Part shown: piece by piece, positions 18,263 through 28,408 of the stretch | Position numbering within the stretch: the first letter of the stretch is position 1 | Layout: the number at the start of each line of letters is the position of its first letter | Source of the DNA: Enterococcus quebecensis | GTDB taxonomy: Bacteria > Bacillota > Bacilli > Lactobacillales > Enterococcaceae | DNA length: 64,000 nt | Assembly (NCBI RefSeq): GCF_001730365.1 | Contig: NZ_MIKB01000012.1 | Coordinates: forward strand, 248,001-312,000 | Direction: 5' to 3' | Notes under the pieces: model-generated | Databases searched by the model: none | Told to the model about the DNA's origin: nothing | Seen by the model: the letters and a program-made list of their open reading frames with translations, nothing else | Program-made: the position numbers and the translations under genes

Positions 18263-19150
18263 ATGTCTTTTCAACTTAGTCAATTATTCGATTTACATTA
18301 TTGGCGGCAATTGATCTCGTCAGATTTTTTGTCCCGTGATTATATAATCAATATTATAGATATTTTAGTCGTGTGGTACCTTGTTTATAAGTTGATCATG
18401 CTTGTTAGAGGAACAAAAGCGGTTCAGCTGTTAAAAGGAGTCGCAGTTTTTATTGTGATTCGGATATTGAGTGAAGTAATTGGATTACATACATTATCTT
18501 GGTTGATGAATCAGGTAATCATGTATGGTGTGATTGCTGCAGTGGTTATATTTCAGCCGGAGGTTCGGCGCGGTTTAGAGCATTTAGGCCGAAGTTCTTT
18601 TTTCCGCACCACTAAATCAGAGCAGCAAGAAGACGAGAGAATGATTCTTGCTTTTGATAAAGCGATCCAATATATGTCTAAACGAAAAATCGGTGCTTTG
18701 ATTACTGTGGAGAGAAACACAGGATTAGATGAGTATATTGAAACAGGGATTGATCTGGATGCTGATATTTCAGGTGAGTTACTGATCAATATTTTTATAC
18801 CTAATACTCCCTTACATGACGGAGCAGTGATTGTAAAACAAGGAAAAATTGCAGTAGCAAGTGCGTATCTTCCTTTGTCAGAAAGTAACTTGATTCCAAA
18901 AGAATTTGGAACCCGTCATAGAGCGGCCGTTGGAATTAGTGAAGTTAGTGATGCAGTGACTATTATTGTTTCAGAAGAAACAGGAGATGTGAGTTTAACA
19001 CTAAACAATGACTTGATTCCTCGATTAACGCAGGAAGAATATCTAAAAATTCTGAGAGCAGAATTAGTTCCAAAAGAAGAAAGCAAAGATAGAAAAAATC
19101 TTTTACAACACTTTATTGAAGGTGTGTCGAAAGGGGCGAAAAAGAAATGA
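18263..19150 (+). CDS. cdaA: Diadenylate cyclase CdaA
   Basis: Membrane-bound enzyme making cyclic di-AMP from two ATP. The N-terminus has three hydrophobic helices (about residues 30-50, 58-75 and 84-100), followed by the DAC domain with the catalytic PLHDGAVIV (DGA near 186-188) and GTRHRAAVG (RHR near 218-220). The start is either ATG 18260 or ATG 18263; the latter has 6 bases to GAGG. The 3' end overlaps the cdaR start by 4 bases. The cdaA-cdaR-glmM order is conserved in Firmicutes and links c-di-AMP to cell-wall precursor supply. Confidence 0.96.
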   Translation: MSFQLSQLFDLHYWRQLISSDFLSRDYIINIIDILVVWYLVYKLIMLVRGTKAVQLLKGVAVFIVIRILSEVIGLHTLSWLMNQVIMYGVIAAVVIFQPEVRRGLEHLGRSSFFRTTKSEQQEDERMILAFDKAIQYMSKRKIGALITVERNTGLDEYIETGIDLDADISGELLINIFIPNTPLHDGAVIVKQGKIAVASAYLPLSESNLIPKEFGTRHRAAVGISEVSDAVTIIVSEETGDVSLTLNNDLIPRLTQEEYLKILRAELVPKEESKDRKNLLQHFIEGVSKGAKKK

Positions 19151-20292
19151 AAAAGCCCTCTCAAAGTAATTGGTTTTCCGGGTTATTAGCATTGCTTTTT
19201 GCATTATTACTATTTTTCAATGCTAATGCACAGGGGAATATGGCTAATATAGTCACTACGGCTCAAGTCTATGATGAAATGCTTTATAATATTCCAGTTC
19301 AGGTTGAGTATGACCATGATAAATATTTTGTTTCGGGGTATGAAGAAACCGTAAACGTCCATTTAAGCAGTGCAAATCGAATTCAATTAAATTTAGAATC
19401 CAACGAAGATACTAGAAATTTTCAAGTAGTCGCAGATTTAACTAAAACCCAGCTTGGAACCTCAGAAATCAAGTTAAGGGTAAAAGGATTAAGCACAGCT
19501 GTAACTGCTGAGATCGAACCTAAGACGATAACAGCGACAATAGAGAAAAAAGTAACGAAATCATTTGATGTACAAGCACAGTTACCTGAATCTGTTGAGG
19601 CAGAAGGGTACAAAGTTGAGAAAATAGATATTAGTCCTAAAACAGTTGAAATCACCACTGGGGAGGAGACTGCTAAGGCAATTGATCGTGTGATTGCTCC
19701 ATTATCGAATGTGAAACAATCTGTTGATACGATTAAACAAACCGTTAATGTCCAAGCTCTTGATAGTAAAGGACAAGTCTTAAGTATTGAAAATCCTGCT
19801 CCTCAAGTAAAAGTGGTTGTTAATCTATCATTACCTACAAAAGAGGTTGGGTTAACCATTAGTCCAACGGGCTCACCACCAGCTGGAGTTGCGCACTATA
19901 CGTTTAATCTTTCACAACAAAAAGCAGAGATTAAAGGACCTAAATCAGTATTAGATGCAATTGATACAATTGAATTACCAGTAGATGTAAGTACCATTAG
20001 GACGTCAACGAAGCAAACAATAAAAATACCGACAAACACAGCGTATATTGTTTCGCCTGAGGAAGTAGAAGTGACGATAAATCCTATTTTTGCGGGAACA
20101 AATACAGGTTTCTCTGAAAAGAGTGGGCAAAGTACGACAACATCTTTTTCAAGTCAGGTGTTGCCGTCAGTCCCTTCCAGTGAGAAGCCAGAGAGTTCCT
20201 CCAGTACACCGAACTCGTCAAGTGTACCTAGTTCAGATAGTAGTGCTGAAAATGAAAAAGAAAATGGGAGTAGTTCAGTTCCTGCGAATTAA
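19147..20292 (+). CDS. cdaR: CdaA regulator CdaR (YbbR-domain protein)
   Basis: Membrane-anchored extracellular protein that modulates CdaA. An N-terminal helix ([20 protein letters not shown]) anchors it. The extracellular part contains repeated YbbR-like beta domains (about residues 50-130, 135-220 and 225-305). The last 60 residues are a Ser/Pro-rich low-complexity tail, likely reaching into the wall. The ATG overlaps the cdaA stop, giving translational coupling. Confidence 0.92.
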   Translation: MKKPSQSNWFSGLLALLFALLLFFNANAQGNMANIVTTAQVYDEMLYNIPVQVEYDHDKYFVSGYEETVNVHLSSANRIQLNLESNEDTRNFQVVADLTKTQLGTSEIKLRVKGLSTAVTAEIEPKTITATIEKKVTKSFDVQAQLPESVEAEGYKVEKIDISPKTVEITTGEETAKAIDRVIAPLSNVKQSVDTIKQTVNVQALDSKGQVLSIENPAPQVKVVVNLSLPTKEVGLTISPTGSPPAGVAHYTFNLSQQKAEIKGPKSVLDAIDTIELPVDVSTIRTSTKQTIKIPTNTAYIVSPEEVEVTINPIFAGTNTGFSEKSGQSTTTSFSSQVLPSVPSSEKPESSSSTPNSSSVPSSDSSAENEKENGSSSVPAN

Positions 20293-20381
20293 GTCAAATG
20301 ATTAAGAGGTTTTTTTATTCCTGTGAGGATTCTTCATCAGAATGGAAAAATTCTATCTTAACAAGTAGAAGGAGAGTTATA

Positions 20382-21737
20382 ATGGGTAAATATTTTGGAA
20401 CAGATGGTGTTAGAGGAATTGCGAATAAAGAGTTAACACCGGAGTTAGCGTTTAAATTGGGCCGTTTTGGCGGATATGTATTAAGTCAACATGAAGATTC
20501 TACACGCCGTCCAAGAGTACTCGTAGGTCGTGATACTCGTATTTCAGGTCAATTATTAGAACAAGCATTGATTTCAGGACTTTTATCTGTTGGAATCGAA
20601 GTGTTTCAACTAGGTGTTATTTCAACACCAGGAGTAGCATATTTAACGAGATTGCAAAAAGCGTCTGCTGGCGTAATGATTTCAGCGTCTCATAATCCTG
20701 CCGAAGATAACGGAATTAAGTTTTTTGGAGCAGATGGGTTTAAACTAGTTGATGATCAAGAACTGGAAATTGAAGCGTTGCTAGATGCAGATGAAGACAA
20801 TTTACCAAGACCTTCAGCCGAAGGTTTAGGAACTCTTGATGAGTTTCCAGAAGGTCTACTAAAATATTCACAATTCTTAGTTCAAACAATTCCGGGAGAT
20901 TTGTCTGGCTTGTCGGTTTGTATAGACGCAGCCAATGGAGCAACAGCAACTTCTGTTAACCGTTTATTTGCAGATTTGGAAACAGATTTCTATACAATGG
21001 GAACAAGTCCGAATGGCTTAAATATTAATGATGGAGTTGGCTCAACGCATCCTGAGAAATTGGCGGAGATGGTTGTCGAAAAAGGGGCTGATGCGGGTCT
21101 TGCTTTTGATGGCGATGGCGATCGAATTATTGCGGTTGATGAATTAGGGAACATCGTTGATGGGGATAAGATTATGTTTATCTGTGCAAAATATCTAGCT
21201 GAAAAGAATCGTTTGAAAAAAGATACGATTGTAACCACAGTTATGAGTAACCTTGGTTTCCGTAAAGCTGTTGAAGCAGCAGGAATGAAAGATGTTATTA
21301 CTCAAGTTGGTGATCGCTATGTTGTTGAAGAAATGCGCAAAAATGACTATAATTTTGGCGGAGAACAATCTGGTCATATGATCTTTTTAGATTATAATAC
21401 AACTGGTGACGGAATGCTTTCTGGTATTCAGTTATTAAATGTAATGAAGCAAACAGGGAAAAAATTATCTCAACTTGCTTCTGAGTTGACTGTTTATCCA
21501 CAAAAACTAGTCAATATTCGAGTAACAGATAAACATGGTGCGATGGATGTTCCTGCAATTAAAGAAATTGTAGAAACGATGGAAACTGAAATGAACGGTG
21601 ATGGACGTATTCTAGTTCGCCCTTCAGGTACAGAACCCTTGTTACGGGTAATGGCTGAAGCGCCAACACAAGAAAAAGTTGATTACTATGTAGATAAAAT
21701 CGCCGATGTAGTAAAGGCTGAGATTGGTGTAGATTAA
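20382..21737 (+). CDS. glmM: Phosphoglucosamine mutase
   Basis: Interconverts glucosamine 6-phosphate and glucosamine 1-phosphate for UDP-GlcNAc synthesis. The 451-residue protein starts [15 protein letters not shown] and has the phosphoserine loop [12 protein letters not shown] (Ser103 just before His), the metal loop FDGDGDRII and the C-terminal phosphate-binding [14 protein letters not shown]. The ATG at 20382 is preceded by AGAAGGAGAG; the 28 extra upstream codons are unlikely to be translated. It is the third gene of cdaA-cdaR-glmM, and in other species GlmM binds and inhibits CdaA. Confidence 0.96.
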   Translation: MGKYFGTDGVRGIANKELTPELAFKLGRFGGYVLSQHEDSTRRPRVLVGRDTRISGQLLEQALISGLLSVGIEVFQLGVISTPGVAYLTRLQKASAGVMISASHNPAEDNGIKFFGADGFKLVDDQELEIEALLDADEDNLPRPSAEGLGTLDEFPEGLLKYSQFLVQTIPGDLSGLSVCIDAANGATATSVNRLFADLETDFYTMGTSPNGLNINDGVGSTHPEKLAEMVVEKGADAGLAFDGDGDRIIAVDELGNIVDGDKIMFICAKYLAEKNRLKKDTIVTTVMSNLGFRKAVEAAGMKDVITQVGDRYVVEEMRKNDYNFGGEQSGHMIFLDYNTTGDGMLSGIQLLNVMKQTGKKLSQLASELTVYPQKLVNIRVTDKHGAMDVPAIKEIVETMETEMNGDGRILVRPSGTEPLLRVMAEAPTQEKVDYYVDKIADVVKAEIGVD

Positions 21738-21755
21738 TCATTATCTATCTTTTCT

Positions 21756-21800
21756 AAAATAACCTGTGTACATGATTATGTGTGTATCAGGTTATTTTTC
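21756..21800 (+). terminator. Terminator after glmM
   Basis: AAATAACCTG (21757-21766) pairs with CAGGTTATTT (21788-21797), with further pairing inside the loop, followed by a T-rich tract. Confidence 0.82.
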
Positions 21801-21809
21801 TGTTTTGTA

Positions 21810-21886
21810 AATAACGAACGATTCTTAATTTTATTTTTTTATTGTTCGATAATCCCGTTGACATAAAGCGGATAAAAAGGTACTAT
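21810..21886 (+). promoter_or_regulatory. Inverted PurR-box pair and promoter of the SAM hydrolase/ECF operon
   Basis: Two sites resemble the PurR box AWWWCCGAACWWT. AATAACGAACGAT at 21810-21822 matches at 11 of 13 positions. On the minus strand, ATTATCGAACAAT (21853-21841) matches at 12 of 13. They are inverted, with 18 bases between, close to the 16-17 known for PurR operators. The promoter follows directly: TTGACA at 21858-21863, a 17-base spacer and TACTAT at 21881-21886. Purine-dependent control is inferred, not shown. Confidence 0.6.
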
Positions 21887-21977
21887 GTTTGAGAATTGAT
21901 AGGAAAAAAGAACTATTTTAACCTGTTTTTTCAAGTGTTAATTTATTTACGAATATATGTTAGAAGGGATTAGAGAG

Positions 21978-22835
21978 ATGGGAAAACATTTAGTTTTACA
22001 AACAGATTTTGGTCTTGGTGATGGAGCAGTAAGTGCGATGTATGGTGTAGCGCATATGGTCAGTGATGAGATCATCATTGGAGATTTAACCCATGAAATT
22101 CCACCTTATGATATCTGGTCAGCTTCTTATCGCTTGTATCAAACAGTAAAATACTGGCCCAAGGAAACCGTTTTTGTTTCAGTCGTTGATCCAGGAGTGG
22201 GGAGTGCAAGACGAAGCATCGTAGCCAAGACAAATTCTGGACATTATATTATTACGCCAGATAATGGCTCTTTGACACATATTTCCCACTATCAAGGAAT
22301 TGAAGAAATACGTTCGATTGATGAAGTGACAAGCCGTTTGCCTCATTCGGAAGAGAGCCACACGTTTCATGGAAGAGATATTTATGCTTATAATGGAGCG
22401 CGTTTAGCCAGTGGAGAAATCAGTTTTGAAGAACTTGGTAGTATTGTTACAATGGATTCTATCGAACGATTGCCTTTGATTGAAGCAACATGTAATGAAC
22501 AGATTTTAGAAGGCAGTATTGATGTGTTGGATATCCGTTTTGGTTCTTTGTGGACCAATATTCCACTAGATTTTCTGAAGACAGCAGGGGTTGCTCATGG
22601 GGATCAATTACAAGTTACAATCTATCATCAAGGGAAAAAAGTTTACCAGAATATTATGAAATTTGCTAAATCCTTTGCAGATGTGAATATTGGAGAACCG
22701 TTAGTTTACGTTAATTCCTTAGTAAACATCGGTGTGGCAGTCAATCAGGATTCTTTTTCTAAACTGTATCATATTGGAACGGGAACAGATTGGACGATCC
22801 AGTTAAGAAAAGCGCCGAAGATTATTTTCGAATAG
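21978..22835 (+). CDS. SAM hydroxide adenosyltransferase (DUF62 family)
   Basis: Member of the fluorinase/chlorinase-like family; the common bacterial form uses hydroxide to split S-adenosylmethionine into adenosine and methionine. The N-terminus LVLQTDFGLGDGAVSAMYGV carries the conserved Asp, the middle has VFVSVVDPGVGSARRSIVAK and YIITPDNGSLTH, and HTFHGRDIYA follows at about residue 130. The Asp, Arg and His triad typical of the hydroxide enzyme appears present. At 285 residues the length is normal. The ATG at 21978 with AGAAGGG upstream is preferred over the ATG at 21957. It heads an operon with an ECF transporter. Confidence 0.85.
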   Translation: MGKHLVLQTDFGLGDGAVSAMYGVAHMVSDEIIIGDLTHEIPPYDIWSASYRLYQTVKYWPKETVFVSVVDPGVGSARRSIVAKTNSGHYIITPDNGSLTHISHYQGIEEIRSIDEVTSRLPHSEESHTFHGRDIYAYNGARLASGEISFEELGSIVTMDSIERLPLIEATCNEQILEGSIDVLDIRFGSLWTNIPLDFLKTAGVAHGDQLQVTIYHQGKKVYQNIMKFAKSFADVNIGEPLVYVNSLVNIGVAVNQDSFSKLYHIGTGTDWTIQLRKAPKIIFE

Positions 22836-22846
22836 GAGTGTAGAAC

Positions 22847-23398
22847 ATGAAAAAAGATTTTTCTGTAAAAACAATTGTAGCAATAGGTATCGGATCAGCG
22901 GTATTTGTCATTTTAGGTCGATTCGTCGTTATTCCAACAGGATTTCCTAATACAAATTTAGAAACTTCATATCCGTTCTTAGCGTTGATTTCTGTTGTTT
23001 TTGGACCCGTTGCAGGTGGATTGATTGGATTAATTGGTCATACATTAAAAGATTTTACCACATATGGCAGCGCATGGTGGAGTTGGATTCTATGTTCTGG
23101 TATCATAGGTGTGGTTTATGGGTTTGCTGGAAGAAAAATTGATCTTCAACACGGTGAATTCAACAAAAAAGATATTATTCGTTTTAATATATATCAAGTG
23201 ATTGGAAATGCTTTAGTTTGGGGATTAGTTGCACCTACATTAGACGTATTGATTTATAGCGAACCAGCTAGTAAAGTCTATACGCAAGGCGTGATTGCTG
23301 TTGTGTTAAATGTCATTGCAGTAGGGATCATTGGTACACTATTGATGGCAGCCTACGCTGCAACCCGCACGAAAAAAGGTAGTTTAACAAAAGATTAA
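22847..23398 (+). CDS. ECF transporter substrate-binding subunit, UPF0397 family
   Basis: A 183-residue membrane protein with about five to six helices, acting as the S component of an energy-coupling-factor transporter. The opening [20 protein letters not shown] and the loop [20 protein letters not shown] are typical of UPF0397. The substrate of this family is not established to my knowledge. The gene starts 11 bases after the SAM hydrolase stop with AGGAGTG upstream, so the two are co-translated. The neighbouring enzyme suggests an adenosyl, methionine or purine compound as substrate. Confidence 0.85.
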   Translation: MKKDFSVKTIVAIGIGSAVFVILGRFVVIPTGFPNTNLETSYPFLALISVVFGPVAGGLIGLIGHTLKDFTTYGSAWWSWILCSGIIGVVYGFAGRKIDLQHGEFNKKDIIRFNIYQVIGNALVWGLVAPTLDVLIYSEPASKVYTQGVIAVVLNVIAVGIIGTLLMAAYAATRTKKGSLTKD

Positions 23399-23448
23399 TT
23401 ATGTAGTAAAATAGTTCTAGAATGAATATGACTTTTGAAGATAACAGT

Positions 23449-23510
23449 AAGGATGAGAAAAAGAAAGCTTGAATTTCTGAGCTTAAAGGTCTTTTCTTGT
23501 CCTTTTTACA
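23449..23510 (+). terminator. Intra-operon hairpin between the S component and its ATPase
   Basis: AAGGA, AGAAAA and AAGCT on the left arm pair with AGCTT, TTTTCT and TCCTT on the right arm, followed by a T-run. It probably acts as a partial terminator that lets the SAM hydrolase and S component be made in excess over the ATPase and EcfT. Confidence 0.6.
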
Positions 23511-23531
23511 TAGAATAAAGGAGCGGCATCG

Positions 23532-25241
23532 ATGAGAAAACCACTAATAACATTCGATAATTTTACTTTCCAGTATCATAGCCAAGCTGAACCAACATTG
23601 CATAATATTGATTTAACAATTTATGAAGGTGAAAAAGTCTTGATTGTTGGGCCAAGCGGTAGCGGTAAATCAACTTTTGCACAATGCATTAATGGATTGA
23701 TTCCTTATAGTTATGAAGGGGAAATAACAGGTAGGGTAAAAATTGGAGATAAAGACTTAACCAAAACTAGCTTATTTGATTTATCTTTTGATGTGGGAAC
23801 AGTTTTGCAAGATACTGATGGTCAATTTATCGGACTGACAGTGGGGGAAGATGTTGCATTTGCGCTGGAAAATGATGAAGTACCTCAAAAAGAAATGAAA
23901 GCCGAAGTTAAGCGGTGGACGGAAGTTGTCGGACTGAATGATTTTTTACAGCATCGTCCTCAAGATTTGTCTGGAGGCCAAAAACAACGGGTGTCGATGG
24001 CGGGTATTTTGATTGATGAAGCGCCAATTTTGTTATTTGATGAACCACTAGCTAATCTTGACCCTCAAGCAGGGAAGGAAGCAATCGCATTGATTGATGA
24101 AATTCATCAAAAGACGAAAACAACGGTTTTGATTATTGAACATCGTTTAGAAGATGTTTTATATCGCTCGGTTGATCGTGTGCTTGTTTTTAATGATGGT
24201 CGAGTAGTGTCAGATTTATCGCCAGATGATTTGTTAAAAACGAATATTTTAACTGAGCAAGGTATTCGGGAGCCGTTATATATAACAGCTATGAAGTATG
24301 CTGGTGTAGACTTAGAAACAGTTGAACATTTGTCTGATATTGAAAAAGTTCAAGCACCAAATCTAAAAGAACAAATGGGAAAGTTGATGACAAAGCAATC
24401 GCAACCGTTAACTCCTAGTGAATTAGCACCCTTATTGGAACTAAAGAATGTAACGTATCAATATAATAAAAATGACCGCTATGTGTTGGATGACATTTCA
24501 GTAATGTTTAATCGTGGAGAAATTCTTAGTGTTGTTGGAAAAAATGGTGCTGGAAAATCTACGCTAAGTAAAGCGATTTGCGGGTTTGTTACTCCTCAAT
24601 CAGGAAAAATGGTTTGGGATGGCAAGGATTTTTCACAGTTTTCTATTAAAGAACGTGCTGACAAAATTGGTTTTGTCATGCAAAATCCCAATCAAATGAT
24701 TTCTAAAAAAATGATTTTTGATGAAGTTGCTTTAGGATTAGTCTTGAAGGGAATCTCAGAAGAGGAAATTACGATACGTGTTGAAAATGTTTTGAAAATT
24801 TGCGGACTGTATTCATACAGACACTGGCCAATTTCAGCGCTTAGTTTTGGTCAAAAGAAAAGAGTAACGATTGCTTCAATTTTGGTTTTGGAGCCAGAGA
24901 TGATCATTTTAGATGAACCGACTGCTGGTCAAGATTTCAAACATTATACTGAAATGATGACTTTTTTGAAAATACTGAATGGAATGGGAATAACCATTGT
25001 AATGATTACGCATGATATGCACCTTATGTTAGAATATACGGATCGAGCATTGGTGTTATTTGGTGGAAAAATTATTGCGGACACAACGCCTGTTAAAGTT
25101 CTGACAGATTCTCGTTTAGTAGAGCAGGCTTCGCTTAAAGAAACAAGTTTATTTACCTTTGCACAACATTTAGGTATGGACGATCCGTTTTTGTTCACAG
25201 AAAATTTTATGAAATATGATCAGGAGGTCCGTTTGAAATGA
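23532..25241 (+). CDS. ECF transporter ATPase with two fused nucleotide-binding domains
   Basis: A 569-residue protein containing both ATPase halves of an ECF transporter. Domain 1 has Walker A GPSGSGKST near residue 40, signature [13 protein letters not shown] and Walker B ILLFDEPLANLD. Domain 2 has Walker A GKNGAGKST near residue 340, signature LSFGQKKRVTIAS (a Phe replaces the usual second Gly-region residue) and Walker B MIILDEPTAGQD. AAAGGAGCGG precedes the ATG. The stop overlaps the next start by 4 bases. It energises the UPF0397 S component encoded upstream. Confidence 0.93.
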   Translation: MRKPLITFDNFTFQYHSQAEPTLHNIDLTIYEGEKVLIVGPSGSGKSTFAQCINGLIPYSYEGEITGRVKIGDKDLTKTSLFDLSFDVGTVLQDTDGQFIGLTVGEDVAFALENDEVPQKEMKAEVKRWTEVVGLNDFLQHRPQDLSGGQKQRVSMAGILIDEAPILLFDEPLANLDPQAGKEAIALIDEIHQKTKTTVLIIEHRLEDVLYRSVDRVLVFNDGRVVSDLSPDDLLKTNILTEQGIREPLYITAMKYAGVDLETVEHLSDIEKVQAPNLKEQMGKLMTKQSQPLTPSELAPLLELKNVTYQYNKNDRYVLDDISVMFNRGEILSVVGKNGAGKSTLSKAICGFVTPQSGKMVWDGKDFSQFSIKERADKIGFVMQNPNQMISKKMIFDEVALGLVLKGISEEEITIRVENVLKICGLYSYRHWPISALSFGQKKRVTIASILVLEPEMIILDEPTAGQDFKHYTEMMTFLKILNGMGITIVMITHDMHLMLEYTDRALVLFGGKIIADTTPVKVLTDSRLVEQASLKETSLFTFAQHLGMDDPFLFTENFMKYDQEVRLK

Positions 25242-26071
25242 ATGAACATCAAATGTTAGGCTATATCCCTGATAACACAATTATTCATAGGTTGAATGGA
25301 ACAACTAAATTGCTCTTTTTGATTCTCTTATCGATCGCTTGCATGACAACTTATGACACACGTTTTCTCATTTTTATGACTATATTGTCATTGATTTTAT
25401 TTAGGTTGTCGAATATTAAATGGCATCAAATATCATTTGTGGTAAAATTTATTTTTGTTTTTTCATTACTGAATATTATTGCTGTCTATCTGTTTGCACC
25501 AGAATATGGAGTGGAATTGTATCACTCTAGAACTGTTATTTTTCAAGGTGTAGGTCGTTTTACGCTGACCCAAGAACAATTATTTTACGAGTTTAATTTA
25601 GTCCTAAAATATTTTTGTACAATTCCTTTGGTATTGATTTTTCTTTTAACAACAAACCCAAGTGAATTTTCGTCAAGTCTAAATCGGATTGGTGTTAGTT
25701 ATAAAATTAGTTATGCGGTGGCGTTAGCAATACGTTATATTCCAGATATACAAGAAGATTTTATCAATATATCTCTTGCTCAACAAGCTCGGGGCTTTGA
25801 AATGTCTAAAAAAGGCAAGCTCTTTCAACGACTGAAAGGAACCGCTCAAATTGTTTTTCCTTTGATTTTTTCTAGTTTAGATCGAATTGAAACGATCAGT
25901 ACAGCAATGGAGTTACGCCGATTTGGAGAGAAGAAGAAAAGAACTTGGTATGCTCAAAGACCGTTTCATAGAGCTGACTTTTTAGTTATGAGTTTGGCTG
26001 TTTTACTGACAGTTATCAGCTTTGCACTATTTAAGGTTAATGGAGGAAGATTTTATAATCCGTTTGTTTAA
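25238..26071 (+). CDS. ECF transporter transmembrane coupling subunit EcfT
   Basis: A 277-residue membrane protein with about five to six helices that couples ATP hydrolysis to the S component. It has the diagnostic cytoplasmic motif AQQARGFE (A-x-x-A-R-G) near residue 180, and ATAMELRRFG near residue 225 corresponds to the second coupling motif. It is translationally coupled to the ATPase through ATGA. The operon encodes its own EcfA and EcfT, so this looks like a dedicated group I ECF transporter. Confidence 0.9.
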   Translation: MNEHQMLGYIPDNTIIHRLNGTTKLLFLILLSIACMTTYDTRFLIFMTILSLILFRLSNIKWHQISFVVKFIFVFSLLNIIAVYLFAPEYGVELYHSRTVIFQGVGRFTLTQEQLFYEFNLVLKYFCTIPLVLIFLLTTNPSEFSSSLNRIGVSYKISYAVALAIRYIPDIQEDFINISLAQQARGFEMSKKGKLFQRLKGTAQIVFPLIFSSLDRIETISTAMELRRFGEKKKRTWYAQRPFHRADFLVMSLAVLLTVISFALFKVNGGRFYNPFV

Positions 26072-26082
26072 TAATTTTTTAT

Positions 26083-26123
26083 AAGATAGGAAAAAAGTTT
26101 TTTACTTTTCTCCTATCTTTTTT
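26083..26123 (+). terminator. Terminator after ecfT
   Basis: AAGATAGGA at the left pairs with TCCTATCTT at the right, with A/T-rich inner pairing, followed by a run of T residues. Confidence 0.82.
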
Positions 26124-26157
26124 TAGACTATACCAATTTATGTTTTTAATGAATATG

Positions 26158-26187
26158 TTGACATGCGTGTTTCGTTTGATGTATTAT
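26158..26187 (+). promoter_or_regulatory. Promoter of the glmS leader
   Basis: TTGACA at 26158-26163, an 18-base spacer and TATTAT at 26182-26187. Transcription would begin about 50 bases before the ribozyme cleavage site. Confidence 0.7.
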
Positions 26188-26239
26188 TAATGGAGTTTCT
26201 GTTGAATATGATTTAAAGGAGGGTAGTTAGACCAATAAA

Positions 26240-26400
26240 GGGATAGCGCCAGGCCTGAGCATTCAGGTGACGAGGAGAGAGCTTATCGAAAGATTCGGCG
26301 GATAGCTCTAGGGACTGTACTCTACAAGCTAGGAAGAAAAAATAATTGCAAAATTATAACAAAAGCCTAGCTAAGCAGAATAGAAACATATGATGAAAAA
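26240..26400 (+). ncRNA. glmS ribozyme riboswitch
   Basis: Self-cleaving ribozyme that uses glucosamine 6-phosphate as cofactor and destabilises the glmS mRNA. The conserved core is plainly present: AGCGCCAGG at 26245, GACGAGGAGAG near 26269, TTATCGAAAGATTCGGCGGA near 26284, and paired AGCTAGG/CCTAGCT further on. Cleavage is expected between A26245 and G26246. The 3' limit is approximate. A T-run near 26487-26494 follows some 90 bases downstream without a clear terminator stem. Confidence 0.93.
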
Positions 26401-26539
26401 TTAAGAAATTTGAACCTAGTGATATGGAAACATAAGAAGTTATTTTAACAGGAAATGACTGAAGATAAATTGTTTATCAACGGGGCTTTTTTTCTTAATC
26501 ATTGACCTAAGACAATTGAGAAAGTAGGAAACGAACATT

Positions 26540-28351
26540 ATGTGTGGAATTGTAGGAATTATCGGAAAAGAGAATGCAACAGAAATTTTGATTCAAGGTT
26601 TGGAAAAATTAGAATACAGAGGCTACGATTCAGCTGGGATATTTGTATCAAGAGATGACAAGCAAGAGTATTTAGTAAAGTCTCTTGGAAGAATTGCGGA
26701 CTTAAAAAAACAAATAACGCCAGAAGTTCAAGGAACTATAGGAATTGGGCATACGCGTTGGGCAACTCATGGAAAACCGAGTGAAGGGAATGCCCATCCT
26801 CATACATCAAACAACCGTCAATTTATTTTAGTACACAATGGTGTAATTGAAAATTTTGAGGAAATTAAAGAGGAATTTCTTAAAAATTTTCAATTTGAAG
26901 GGGACACAGATACAGAGATTGTTGTAAATTTAATCCAGCACTTTGCGCAAACTGGAATGACAACAAAGGTAGCCATGAAAAAAGCTCTAACTGTGATTAG
27001 AGGTTCTTATGCATTTGCTTTGATTGACAAAAACGATCCGACAACAATTTATGTAGCAAAAAATAAAAGTCCGTTATTGATTGGTCTGGGAGATGATTTC
27101 AATGTTATCTGCAGCGATGCTATGGCGATGCTCAACCAAACGAATCATTTTGTAGAAATCGCTGACGGAGAACTGGTGACAGTCCAAGCCGATAAAATTA
27201 ATATTGAAGATGAAAAGGGCAACTCTATTTATCGTGAGTCATATGAAGCACAATTAGATTTAAGTGACATTGAAAAAGGAACATACCCATACTATATGTT
27301 AAAAGAAATAGATGATCAGCCAACTGTGATGCGTCGAATTATTCAGGAATATACAAATGCAGTTGGAACGACTGTGATCGATGAGCAAATCATTCGAAAG
27401 ATAACCGCTAGTGATCGTATTTATATTATTGCTTGTGGTACAAGTTATCATGCTGGTTGGGTAGGTAAAGCAATTATCGAAAAAATGACTACTATTCCAG
27501 TTGAGGTTCACCTTTCAAGCGAATTTGGCTATAATATGCCGTTGTTATCAGAGAATCCATTTTTTATTTTCTTAAGTCAAAGTGGAGAAACAGCAGATAG
27601 CCGCCAGGTATTGGTACAGACTAATGCTCTTGGGTTACCATCATTGACCGTGACGAATGGATCGGGCTCTACCTTATCCAGAGAAGCGGATTATACACTA
27701 CTTCTTCATGCTGGACCAGAAATTGCCGTTGCTTCAACAAAAGCGTATACTGCACAAATTGCTGTTTTAGCACTTCTGGCTAAAGCTGTGGGAGATGAAA
27801 AGGGAAATCAAGTATCGATTGATTTTAATGTTGCTCATGAATTAAGTGTAATTGCAGCGGTTATGGAAACGATTATTGATGAAAAAATGGTCATCAGTCA
27901 GTTAGTGGAGAAGTATTTAACAGATACAAGAAATGCTTTTTATATCGGACGAGGGGTTGATTACTATGTTTCAATGGAAGCTGCATTGAAATTAAAAGAG
28001 ATTTCTTATATTCAAGCTGAAGGATTTGCAGCAGGGGAATTAAAACATGGTACGATTGCACTGATCGAAGAGGGCACACCAGTTTTCGGTGTGATTACAG
28101 ATAAAAAAACAGCAGCACATACTCGTGGGAATTTAAAAGAAGTTGAAAGTCGTGGAGCAAATAACTTTGTGATTGCGCTAGCTTCGTTGGCTAAAGAAAC
28201 AGATCAATTAGTTTTACCGGATGTTCATCCATTGTTGACGCCATTAGTCAGTATTCTACCAACACAATTGATCGCATATTTTGCAACGTTGCAAAGAGGC
28301 TATGATGTGGATAAGCCACGTAATTTAGCTAAAAGTGTAACGGTAGAATAA
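26540..28351 (+). CDS. glmS: Glutamine-fructose-6-phosphate aminotransferase
   Basis: Makes glucosamine 6-phosphate from fructose 6-phosphate and glutamine, the first step to UDP-GlcNAc. The N-terminal MCGIVGIIG exposes the catalytic Cys after Met removal. [12 protein letters not shown] and [12 protein letters not shown] mark the glutaminase domain. Two SIS domains follow, with [15 protein letters not shown] and [11 protein letters not shown], then the C-terminal [12 protein letters not shown]. At 603 residues it is full length. It is controlled by the ribozyme in its leader. Confidence 0.98.
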   Translation: MCGIVGIIGKENATEILIQGLEKLEYRGYDSAGIFVSRDDKQEYLVKSLGRIADLKKQITPEVQGTIGIGHTRWATHGKPSEGNAHPHTSNNRQFILVHNGVIENFEEIKEEFLKNFQFEGDTDTEIVVNLIQHFAQTGMTTKVAMKKALTVIRGSYAFALIDKNDPTTIYVAKNKSPLLIGLGDDFNVICSDAMAMLNQTNHFVEIADGELVTVQADKINIEDEKGNSIYRESYEAQLDLSDIEKGTYPYYMLKEIDDQPTVMRRIIQEYTNAVGTTVIDEQIIRKITASDRIYIIACGTSYHAGWVGKAIIEKMTTIPVEVHLSSEFGYNMPLLSENPFFIFLSQSGETADSRQVLVQTNALGLPSLTVTNGSGSTLSREADYTLLLHAGPEIAVASTKAYTAQIAVLALLAKAVGDEKGNQVSIDFNVAHELSVIAAVMETIIDEKMVISQLVEKYLTDTRNAFYIGRGVDYYVSMEAALKLKEISYIQAEGFAAGELKHGTIALIEEGTPVFGVITDKKTAAHTRGNLKEVESRGANNFVIALASLAKETDQLVLPDVHPLLTPLVSILPTQLIAYFATLQRGYDVDKPRNLAKSVTVE

Positions 28352-28408
28352 ACGAAAGAAGCAACTGAACTCATGCCAAGAGCAGATGAGTTCAGTTGTT
28401 TCTTTCGT
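28352..28408. terminator. Bidirectional terminator between glmS and the kinase gene
   Basis: A long stem (ACGAAAGAA at 28352-28360 and the following bases up to about 28374, paired with 28386-28408) lies between two convergent genes. The T-runs flanking it are short, but the stem is over 20 bp with few mismatches. Confidence 0.75.
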
